DNA from: CAZAMP01 sp964486455
GTDB lineage: Bacteria; Eisenbacteria; RBG-16-71-46; CAZAMP01
Direction: 5' to 3'
DNA: 64,000 nt
NCBI GenBank assembly: GCA_964486455.1
Contig: CAZAMP010000019.1
Location: 1 to 64,000, forward strand
Shown in pieces: positions 57,303 through 64,000 of the stretch (position 1 is its first letter; every line of letters starts with the position of its first letter). A program made the position numbers and the translations under genes. A model generated the notes under the pieces. That model saw only the letters and a program-made list of their open reading frames with translations, searched no databases and was not told where the DNA came from.

Positions 57303-59020
57303 CCGTCGCGCATATCCGGGTCCTTCCGACCGGGGTCGTCAACAAGATCGCAGCCGGGGAAATGATCGAGCGACCGGCCTCGGTGGTGAAGGAACTCGTC
57401 GAGAACGCGCTGGACGCGGGCGCAACCCAGATCACGTTGAAGATCGATGGGAGCCTCGATCGGTCGCTCTCCGTCGTGGACGACGGTCACGGGATGTCAG
57501 CCGACCAGGCCCGCCTGGCCCTCGAGCGTCATGCGACATCGAAGATCAGTGACGTCGATGACCTCTCGCGACTGACGACGCTAGGATTCCGAGGCGAGGC
57601 GCTTCCTTCGATCGCATCGGTGAGCGCGATGACGATCACCACGTGTCCCGTTGGCGGAGGGCACGCGTCGGAATTGGAGATCGTGGGCGGAGAGCTTCTG
57701 AGCGTGCGCGAGACCACTCGCACGAAAGGAACCACCGTCCTTGTTCAAAACCTCTACTTCAACGTACCGGTCCGACGCAAGTTCATGAAGACCGAGAGGG
57801 GGGAGCTCCGCACGGCGTCGCGTGTCATCCTTCACCTTGCCCTCGCCTATCCCGAAGTGCGGTTTACCCTCGAGCGTACCGGCGCGGAACCGATCCGCTA
57901 CGAGAGAGCCACGAGCCTTGAGGAGCGCGCGGCGCAGGTTTTCGGCCGGCGCATCGTTGAGGGAATGCTCGTCATCAGTGCCGACGTCGAGGGGATCGAG
58001 GTCCGGGGACTCATCGGACGTCCCGAGGCGTCGCGCGGGACACGAGATGGTCAGATCCTGATCCTGAACGGGCGACCCGTCTCGAGCCCTCTGCTCAACC
58101 ACGCCGTCAAGCGAGGGTTTGGGGATCTCATCCCGGGCAACCGGCACCCGTTCTCGCTGTTGCACCTGACGGTTGACCCCGCCTCGGTGGATGTGAACGT
58201 GCATCCGACGAAGCGCGAGGTGAAGTTCTCCCGGGAGGGGTTCATCTTCGAAGTCGTTCGAGATGCGGTCGCTGTGGCCCTCGGCGCCCTTTCGCCGGTG
58301 GGGGAGTTGGATCATCCGGATCTGCTGCGCGAGTCTCCACCGGATCGAGGGACGCCGCCATCCCAAGCGCGGCGCCCCCCCCTGGACCTATGGTCAGAGC
58401 CATCGCTCGTGACTGATGCGCCCTCGGGCGAGGAGCCCCCAGCCGAGCCGATCGCCGAAAGGAAGTTCTGGCAGCTTCATCGCCGATACGTTTTCGCCCA
58501 GACGCACAGCGGAGTGCTCGTCATCGACCAGCATGCCGCCCACGAACGAATCCTCTACGAGAAAGCCATCGAGCGGTTGGCCGGGGCGCCGGCCACGTCG
58601 CAGCGGCTTCTCTTTCCTGAAACGATCGAGCTCCGACAGTCCGAGTTCGAGCTATTCTCCGAGATCAGGAGCGAGCTCGAGCGAATCGGTTTCGAGGTGG
58701 AGAGCTTCGGAGGGCGATCGATCATCATCCATGCAATTCCCGACGGGTACCAGGGCGCGGATGTTGCGCGCCTCCTGCTGGATGTTCTCGATGAGTACGT
58801 CGACTCCGGACGTTCCGTTCGAGAGACGCGAGAACGCCTCGCCCGGGCGTTTGCCTGCCGGGCGGCGGTGAAGAGCGGCACCCCGCTCTCCGCGGAAGAA
58901 ATGAGCGCCCTCATCGATAGCTTGTTTGCCACCGGCACTCCCCATGGCGATCCACACGGGCGCCCCACCCTCATTCGGTTCTCGCTGAAGGAACTGGATC
59001 GACGCTTCGGCCGGGAATGA
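57299..59020 (+). CDS. mutL: DNA mismatch repair protein MutL
   Basis: 573 residues. GHKL ATPase: VVNKIAAGEMIERPASVVKE, DAGATQI, DDGHGM, ATSKI, GFRGEALPSIASV. The linker is short. The C-terminal endonuclease metal site DQHA-x2-E-x4-E is intact (Asp410-Glu421), but the later CPHGRP motif has Asp551 in place of Cys (GDPHGRPT). ATG 57299 follows AAGGAGGGGG at 57279-57288. mutS is not in the window. Confidence 0.95.
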   Translation: MTVAHIRVLPTGVVNKIAAGEMIERPASVVKELVENALDAGATQITLKIDGSLDRSLSVVDDGHGMSADQARLALERHATSKISDVDDLSRLTTLGFRGEALPSIASVSAMTITTCPVGGGHASELEIVGGELLSVRETTRTKGTTVLVQNLYFNVPVRRKFMKTERGELRTASRVILHLALAYPEVRFTLERTGAEPIRYERATSLEERAAQVFGRRIVEGMLVISADVEGIEVRGLIGRPEASRGTRDGQILILNGRPVSSPLLNHAVKRGFGDLIPGNRHPFSLLHLTVDPASVDVNVHPTKREVKFSREGFIFEVVRDAVAVALGALSPVGELDHPDLLRESPPDRGTPPSQARRPPLDLWSEPSLVTDAPSGEEPPAEPIAERKFWQLHRRYVFAQTHSGVLVIDQHAAHERILYEKAIERLAGAPATSQRLLFPETIELRQSEFELFSEIRSELERIGFEVESFGGRSIIIHAIPDGYQGADVARLLLDVLDEYVDSGRSVRETRERLARAFACRAAVKSGTPLSAEEMSALIDSLFATGTPHGDPHGRPTLIRFSLKELDRRFGRE

Positions 59021-59991
59021 TGACGGACGCGACGACCGATCACATTCGAGCCTGGTTTCTCGTCGGACCGACGGCGGTCGGAAAGACGGACGTTGCCGTG
59101 GCTCTGGCGGAGAAGGTCGGCGCGGAGATCATCTCCGCAGACTCGCGCCAGTTCTACCAGGGGATGGAGATCGGAACGGCGGCGCCGGACGCGGTTGCAC
59201 TCGAGCGCGTCCCGCATCACCTCGTCGGCATCGCCCCACCGACCGAGCATTGGAGTGCCGGGCGGTTCGCGCGTGAGGCCACCACCATCCTGCGCGGTCT
59301 AGCCCGCCGCTCGGTGGCGGCCCTCATCGTGGGCGGTTCCGGACTCTATGTGAGGGCGCTTCGCTCCGGCCTGGCCGAACTGCCATCGGATCCCGCCGTT
59401 CGCGCGCGACTGAAGGAGCAGTGCGAACGAAGCGGCGCTCCCGCGCTCCATGCCCGCCTTGCCGAGGTTGACCCCGTTACGGCGGCGCGGATGCACCCGC
59501 GAAATGCGGAGCGTGTCGTCCGCGCCTTGGAGATCGTCGAGATCACTGGACAAGCACCGTCGGATCTCCAGCGCGAGGCCGCGGACCGCATGGCGACGTT
59601 TCGGGCTCCGATCTACGGAATCCGAACCGAGCGCGAGCGCCTATACGAGCGGATCGAAGCCCGCGTGGACCGGATGTTCGACGGCGGCTTCCTCGATGAG
59701 GTTCGGCGACTTCTGGCGGAGGGATTCGACGAAGACTGGCCGGGGTATCGGACGCTGGGCTACCCGGAGGCCGTTCGGTGCATCGCCGGCGAGATCAGCG
59801 AAGAGGCGGCGAAGGTCGAGATCAAGAAGAAGACTCGGCATTTCTCTCGCAGACAGTTCACCTGGTTTCGGGGTGAGAAGGACATCCGCTGGTTCGATTG
59901 GGCGGATGAGGACGTGGAGGGGGTGGCGGCCCGATTGGAGTGTTGGGCGAAGACCGAGCCGCCGACCGAGCTGTCGCTGCGTGATGCTTGA
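59017..59991 (+). CDS. miaA: tRNA dimethylallyltransferase MiaA
   Basis: 324 residues. It prenylates A37 of tRNAs reading U-starting codons. P-loop VGPTAVGKTDVA, then SADSRQFYQGMEIGTA, VGGSGLYVRAL and GYPEAVRC, KKTRHFSRRQFTWFRG near the C-terminus. ATG 59017 overlaps the mutL stop (an in-frame ATG follows at 59020). The mutL-miaA pair is common in bacteria. Its stop is part of the tRNA-Gly -35. Confidence 0.95.
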   Translation: MMTDATTDHIRAWFLVGPTAVGKTDVAVALAEKVGAEIISADSRQFYQGMEIGTAAPDAVALERVPHHLVGIAPPTEHWSAGRFAREATTILRGLARRSVAALIVGGSGLYVRALRSGLAELPSDPAVRARLKEQCERSGAPALHARLAEVDPVTAARMHPRNAERVVRALEIVEITGQAPSDLQREAADRMATFRAPIYGIRTERERLYERIEARVDRMFDGGFLDEVRRLLAEGFDEDWPGYRTLGYPEAVRCIAGEISEEAAKVEIKKKTRHFSRRQFTWFRGEKDIRWFDWADEDVEGVAARLECWAKTEPPTELSLRDA

Positions 59992-60016
59992 CCCGGTTCG
60001 GGTGCCGGGCTATCGT
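59988..60016 (+). promoter_or_regulatory. Promoter of the tRNA-Gly gene
   Basis: TTGACC (59988-59993), 17-nt spacer, TATCGT (60011-60016). The TGA within the -35 is the miaA stop (59989-59991). The predicted start near 60023 is about 25 nt before the tRNA. Confidence 0.6.
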
Positions 60017-60047
60017 TGTCGCCTCGCAAGTTGGACGACATTCGCGA

Positions 60048-60123
60048 GCGGGCGTAACTCAGTTGGTAGAGTATCAGCTTCCCAAGCTGAGAGTCGCGGG
60101 TTCGAGTCCCGTTGCCCGCTCCA
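60048..60123 (+). tRNA. tRNA-Gly (anticodon CCC)
   Basis: 76 nt with encoded CCA (60121-60123). Acceptor GCGGGCG pairs with TGCCCGC (one G-T). The D stem ACTC/GAGT, anticodon stem TCAGC/GCTGA, and T stem GCGGG/CCCGT with loop TTCGAGT are all present. The anticodon loop TTCCCAA gives CCC at 60081-60083, reading GGG. Discriminator base T73 fits bacterial tRNA-Gly. Confidence 0.95.
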
Positions 60124-60149
60124 TTTCACCCCATCTGGTCGTGATCACC

Positions 60150-61430
60150 ATGCGCATAGCGGCGATCGAAAAAGGGAGTCCGGCGGAGGCCCTCGGTCTA
60201 CGCGTTGATGACTCAATCATTTCCATCAACGGCGAGCCGGTTCGCGACGAGCTGGACCTTCGTTTCCATCTCGCGGACGATCGTCTCCGCTTTGTGATCG
60301 AGCGCCCCGATTCGGAGCGGCGCGACCTCGTCTACGAAGGCGAGGGGTTCGACACGGGCTTCGGGATCGCGCTGGAAGAGACGAAGGTGAGGCTCTGCGG
60401 GAACGACTGCGTCTTCTGCTTCGTGGATCAGAGCCCAAAGGGGATGCGAAAGGGCGTCTACGTTCGGGACGAGGACTACCGGCTCTCGTTCCTCTATGGA
60501 AACTTCATCACGCTCACAAACCTGAAAGAGTGGGAGATGCAGCGTATCATCACGCAGCGTCTATCTCCGCTCTACATCTCCGTGCATAGCCTGGACCTGG
60601 AGATCAGAGAACGTCTCTTCGCTACGGCAAGGGCCAGGGAGATTCTCCCGCGCATCGAGCGCCTCCTCGACGCTGACATCACGCTTCACACGCAGGTGGT
60701 CGTCTGCCCGGGCTACAATGACGGCGACGATCTGGAGCGAACGCTCGCCGGCCTTGCGGAGCTGATCCCGCGTGGCGTGGAGTCGTTGGCGATTGTTCCG
60801 GTGGGACTCACCGGGCACCGCGAAGGGCTTCCACGCCTCGAGCCGGTGACCCCTGGAATCGCCGCGACGATCCTTGATATGGTGAAACCGTGGAGTAAGC
60901 GACTGCGGGAACGGTACGGGTTCGGTTTCGTCCATCTAGCCGACGAGTTCTATCGTCTCCTGCAGCGCGATCCGCCACCGCATGAGGAGTACGACGGGTA
61001 TCCGCAACTTGATGACGGGATCGGGTTGACGCGTCACTTCATGCATCAGATGGAGCAGCAGGGGAAGCAAACCCTCGAGGCGCTTCGCGCGGAAGGCGTG
61101 CACCGCGCGACCCTCGTGACCGGAGTGCTCTTCGCCCCGACAATGGAGAGAGAGATGCGCCGCTACGGGGCGGAGGTCCCGGCGCTCGCTCTCGATTCCG
61201 TCACGATTCGCAACGACTTCTACGGCCACACCGTGACGGTTGCCGGTCTGCTGGTGGGCAGAGATGTCGAGCGCCAGCTCCGAGATCGGGACCTGGGGGA
61301 CCGCGTCTGCCTGCCTCCCGCTTGTCTGGACGAGTCCGGGCGTTTCCTCGACGATGTGACGCTTCCCGAGCTGGGAGAGCGCCTCGGTGTTCCCGTCGTG
61401 TCCGGCTTCGGCCTTGAAACAGAGGTGTGA
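60150..61430 (+). CDS. DUF512-family PDZ/radical-SAM-like iron-sulfur protein
   Basis: 426 residues. An N-terminal PDZ-like domain (about 1-70, IEKGSPAEALGLRVDDSIISINGEPV) is followed by a radical-SAM-like domain with the cysteine motif LCGNDCVFCF (CxxxCxxC, about 82-91) and DEDYRLSFLYGNFITLTNL, then the DUF512 C-terminal part with LVTGVLFAP. Function unknown in the family; often next to der, as here. GTG 60141 in frame is an alternative start; neither has a Shine-Dalgarno. The frame extends back through the tRNA but is not coding there. Confidence 0.88.
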   Translation: MRIAAIEKGSPAEALGLRVDDSIISINGEPVRDELDLRFHLADDRLRFVIERPDSERRDLVYEGEGFDTGFGIALEETKVRLCGNDCVFCFVDQSPKGMRKGVYVRDEDYRLSFLYGNFITLTNLKEWEMQRIITQRLSPLYISVHSLDLEIRERLFATARAREILPRIERLLDADITLHTQVVVCPGYNDGDDLERTLAGLAELIPRGVESLAIVPVGLTGHREGLPRLEPVTPGIAATILDMVKPWSKRLRERYGFGFVHLADEFYRLLQRDPPPHEEYDGYPQLDDGIGLTRHFMHQMEQQGKQTLEALRAEGVHRATLVTGVLFAPTMEREMRRYGAEVPALALDSVTIRNDFYGHTVTVAGLLVGRDVERQLRDRDLGDRVCLPPACLDESGRFLDDVTLPELGERLGVPVVSGFGLETEV

Positions 61431-61433
61431 GCG

Positions 61434-62750
61434 ATGGGAAAGAAGGCACTTCCGATCGTGAGCATCGTGGGACGGCCGAACGTCGGCAAATCCACTCTCT
61501 TCAATCGAATCATCAGACGCCGCGTCGCCGTCGTGGACGACGAGTCGGGCGTCACGCGCGACCGAAACCACGCCGTGACCGATTGGAACGGACGGAGCTT
61601 TGTCCTGGTCGATACCGGCGGTCTTCTTCTCGAGAGCGACCAGATCATGGAAGGCCACGTTCGTGAGCAGGTGGAGATCGCTCTCCAGGAGAGTCACCTC
61701 GTCTTATTCACCGTCGACGGGCGGAGCGAGCTTACCGCCGATGATCTCCTGATCGCCGATCTCCTGCGTCGACGGGGCGCGACGACAATGCTCGTCGTCA
61801 CAAAGGTGGAGTCGCAGCGAATCGAGAGCGAGAGCCAGGAGTTCGCCTCCCTGGCGCACCATCCGATCCACTTCGTTTCGGGGCTCGAGGGTATGGGCGT
61901 AGGGGATCTGCTCGATTCGGTCGTGGAGAAGATCCCGCCACGCGCGCCGACGGCCAGGAGCGACAGGATCATGATCGCCGTGATCGGGCGCCCCAACGTG
62001 GGCAAGTCCTCGATCGTGAACGCGCTTCTCCGCCAGGACCGCATGATCGTGAGCGACATTCCGGGGACAACCCGTGACGCCGTCGATACGCCGTTTCGAT
62101 ACAACGACCAGGATTTCACACTCGTCGATACCGCGGGACTTAGGCAGAAAAGCAAGATAACCAAGGCCGTAGAGTACTTCTCGACGCTTCGAACAACGCG
62201 CAGCATCGAGCGCGCCGACGTGGCGCTGGTCGTGCTGGACGCGTCCGGCCCGCTCACGCGACAGGACCATCGTGTCGCGGCGACGCCTTTCGAAGCCGGG
62301 CTCGCCACCGTCTTCCTCTTCAACAAGTGGGACCTCAGGGAGAAGGAAACCCTGACCTCCCGCGACGAGGTGCGCGAGGCGGCGGGCCATCTGCCGGACT
62401 ACAAGCACGCCCCGTCTCTCTTCGTGTCGGCGAAGACGTCGCAGCGCGTCTCCCGCATTCCCGAGGCCGTCCTGAAGGTCCATGCCGCCGCTCGGCGGCG
62501 CATCGAGGACGAGACCGTCGAGGAGTGCCTGGCCCGAGCGTTCGCGGGCCTCTCGCACCCCTACGTCCGGGGGAGGATGATCCGATTCCGTGGAGGACGC
62601 CAGGTCGGCATCGCGCCCCCAACGTTCGTCGTGACGCTCAATCGCCCGGACGCCGTTATCGAATCCTACCGGCGCTATCTTGCGAACAGGCTCCGTGACG
62701 CCTTCGGTTTTCCGGGAAGTCCCATTCGGCTCCTCTTTCGCCGGAAATAG
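61434..62750 (+). CDS. der: Ribosome-associated GTPase Der (EngA)
   Basis: 438 residues. Two GTPase domains and a C-terminal KH-like domain, acting in 50S assembly. G domain 1: GRPNVGKST (about 13-21), DTGG, but the NKxD motif reads TKVE (123-126). G domain 2: GRPNVGKSS, DTAGLR, intact NKWD. The KH domain ends PIRLLFRRK. It starts three bases after the DUF512 stop. Confidence 0.94.
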   Translation: MGKKALPIVSIVGRPNVGKSTLFNRIIRRRVAVVDDESGVTRDRNHAVTDWNGRSFVLVDTGGLLLESDQIMEGHVREQVEIALQESHLVLFTVDGRSELTADDLLIADLLRRRGATTMLVVTKVESQRIESESQEFASLAHHPIHFVSGLEGMGVGDLLDSVVEKIPPRAPTARSDRIMIAVIGRPNVGKSSIVNALLRQDRMIVSDIPGTTRDAVDTPFRYNDQDFTLVDTAGLRQKSKITKAVEYFSTLRTTRSIERADVALVVLDASGPLTRQDHRVAATPFEAGLATVFLFNKWDLREKETLTSRDEVREAAGHLPDYKHAPSLFVSAKTSQRVSRIPEAVLKVHAAARRRIEDETVEECLARAFAGLSHPYVRGRMIRFRGGRQVGIAPPTFVVTLNRPDAVIESYRRYLANRLRDAFGFPGSPIRLLFRRK

Positions 62751-62760
62751 GGGGATGGCC

Positions 62761-63393
62761 ATGAATGTGATCGCGATCGCCACAGCCGGGGTGATCGGCT
62801 ATCTCTGTGGTAGTCTTGTCCTTGGCGACATTCTCTCGCGCATCTTCCACGGTGTGGACATCTACTCGGTAGGGAGCAAGAACCCTGGTTTCACGAACGT
62901 GGCCAGGGCCGTAGGACTGCGGACCGGCATTGTGACGCTGGCCTCCGACATAGGCAAGGGCGCGCTCGCCGTGGCGGTTGCCCGCTGGGTCCTGGCGGGT
63001 GTCTTCGATGCAAGCGCGCTGGTTCTGGGCATCGCGGCCGGGGTGGGGGCGATCATGGGTCACTGCTGGCCACTCTATCATCGCTTCCGTGGCGGCAAGG
63101 GCGTGGCGACGGGTCTCGGTGTGTTCCTTTCTCTGGCCCCCCTCGCAACCGCAATCGCATTTGGAACTTGGGCGCTTGCGCTCATCCTGCTTCGGTACAT
63201 GTCCCTCGCCTCCATCCTCGGCGCGCTCGCGCTTCCGGTCGCGATTACCTGGATCGATCCCCCCGGCCCGGGGGGCGGTGTTCTGATCGCCGTGGCCTGG
63301 ATCGTGGGGCTCGGGATTGTGTTGCGCCACCGAACCAACCTGAGTAGACTGCTGCGAAATCAGGAGCCCAAGTTCAATCTGAAGAGAAGCTGA
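62761..63393 (+). CDS. plsY: Acyl-phosphate:glycerol-3-phosphate acyltransferase PlsY
   Basis: 210 residues, about five membrane helices. It makes lysophosphatidate from acyl-phosphate. Motif 1 GYLCGSLVLGDIL, motif 2 GSKNPGFTNVAR (usually GSGNPGATNV), motif 3 GHCWPLYHRFRGGKGVATGLG. ATG 62761 has AGGGGG at 62749-62754 with proper spacing; ATG 62755 would add two residues. The next gene provides its substrate. Confidence 0.92.
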   Translation: MNVIAIATAGVIGYLCGSLVLGDILSRIFHGVDIYSVGSKNPGFTNVARAVGLRTGIVTLASDIGKGALAVAVARWVLAGVFDASALVLGIAAGVGAIMGHCWPLYHRFRGGKGVATGLGVFLSLAPLATAIAFGTWALALILLRYMSLASILGALALPVAITWIDPPGPGGGVLIAVAWIVGLGIVLRHRTNLSRLLRNQEPKFNLKRS

Positions 63394-63394
63394 T

Positions 63395-64000
63395 ATGTCG
63401 TTGCCAGTCTGTGTTCTCGGTGCGGGCAATTGGGGGACGACACTTGCCCTGTCGTTGGCATCGGCGGGCCGCGAGGTTCGTCTCTGGTGTAACGAACCTG
63501 ACCTCCTTGATGAGATCCGTCTGCTCGGAGAGAACCGCACCTATTTGCCCAGCATCCCCTTGCCGCGCGAGATCAAGCCGACCCAGGAGTTGTCAGAGGC
63601 CCTGGCGGGTGTCGAGGCGATCCTCTATGTTGTCCCATCCCAGTCCGTTCGGGAGGTTGCGCGAGCCGTCGTCGCAACGAGTCCAAGCGACGAGGTTCTC
63701 CATCTCTCCTTCTCCAAGGGGATCGAGATTCCAACGCTCATGCGGATGACCGAGGTCATCGCCGACGAGTTGATCGGTGCCAGCCCTGACCGGATCGCCG
63801 CCGTGAGCGGGCCGAGTCTCGCTCGCGAGGTCAGTCTGAAGATGCCGACAGCGCTGGTGGCCGCTTCGTCGTCCGAGAAGCTGGCGAAGGACGCACAATC
63901 ACTTCTCATGTCCGACACGCTTCGGGTCTACACGAACAGCGACACGGTGGGCGTCGAGATCGCGGCCGCGCTCAAGAACGTGATCGCCATCGCGGCCGGG
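63395..64000 (+). CDS. gpsA: Glycerol-3-phosphate dehydrogenase GpsA, 3'-truncated
   Basis: First 202 codons, open to the window end. It supplies sn-glycerol-3-phosphate for phospholipids. NAD(P) site VLGAGNWGTTLALSLA at the N-terminus, then NRTYLP (usual NxxYLP), VPSQSVREVA, SKGIE and AVSGPSLAREV; AALKNVIAIAAG, with the catalytic Lys, is the last visible part. It begins one base after the plsY stop. Confidence 0.94.
   Translation, partial: MSLPVCVLGAGNWGTTLALSLASAGREVRLWCNEPDLLDEIRLLGENRTYLPSIPLPREIKPTQELSEALAGVEAILYVVPSQSVREVARAVVATSPSDEVLHLSFSKGIEIPTLMRMTEVIADELIGASPDRIAAVSGPSLAREVSLKMPTALVAASSSEKLAKDAQSLLMSDTLRVYTNSDTVGVEIAAALKNVIAIAAG

Noticed and set aside
59988..60149. N-terminal extension of the DUF512 gene
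   Set aside because: The frame is open but passes through the tRNA-Gly gene; the PDZ-like domain begins at 60150.

Overview
The window is 64 kb of GC-rich chromosomal DNA from a Gram-negative (LPS-bearing, outer-membrane) bacterium. I see 50 protein genes (the first and last cut by the window ends), one tRNA, and no mobile elements, CRISPR arrays or phage genes. Several traits point to an uncultured FCB-type lineage, with Candidatus Eisenbacteria or a close relative as my best guess: an LpxC-FabZ fusion, a secreted M6 protease ending in a FlgD/T9SS-like C-terminal domain, a Bacteroidetes-style Ig-like lipoprotein opening with PPSGGPVDKSPP, and a McsAB-ClpC module beside BamA/Skp/Lpx genes. 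This is inferred from gene style and was not confirmed by phylogeny.

Layout. 1-4472: purine genes purN (partial), purC, purH, guaA. 4494-11443: secreted M6 protease, lytic transglycosylase, membrane-anchored PQQ-type beta-propeller protein. 11573-20054: secA, trmFO, xerC-like, argF, Ig-like lipoprotein, dapF, then rpsT on the minus strand, tail to tail with dapF. 20547-25596: Gfo/Idh oxidoreductase, lnt, asd, an orphan ecfT, truA. 25830-42749: transaldolase, HtrA-like protease, purB, purL, purQ, a PurS-like protein, lysS, lolC/E, lolD, mcsA, mcsB, clpC, bamA. 43161-52220: lipid A/Kdo operon skp, lpxD, lpxC-fabZ, lpxA, Gfo/Idh, lpxB, DUF374 acyltransferase, kdtA, lpxK. A small lipoprotein follows on the minus strand. 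52982-59991: nadB, Minf_1886-family gene, GT9 heptosyltransferase-like, GAF protein, mutL, miaA. 60048-64000: tRNA-Gly(CCC), DUF512 radical-SAM-like protein, der, plsY, gpsA (partial).

How the parts work together. Two purine blocks cover the route from GAR to IMP, except purF, purD, purM and purE/K, and include GMP synthase. An unusually complete envelope programme is present: Lol lipoprotein release, Lnt, BamA, Skp, the Raetz pathway (LpxA, C, D, B, K, KdtA), FabZ, a heptosyltransferase, SecA, PlsY/GpsA and HtrA. Genes are packed with ATGA/GTGA stop-start overlaps, implying translational coupling. Promoter-like sites (TTG-rich -35, 17-18 nt spacer, TA-rich -10) fall in the few real gaps. Three of them use the stop codon of the upstream gene as part of the -35.

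The least explained structures are a family of palindromic intergenic repeats (three copies: 25613-25694, 42765-42856, 42973-43072), a two-domain PurS-like protein, a PP2C-like/propeller fusion, an oxidoreductase in the LpxI/GnnA position of the lipid A operon, and degenerate motifs in Der and MutL. I did not find a clear new defence or mobile system.
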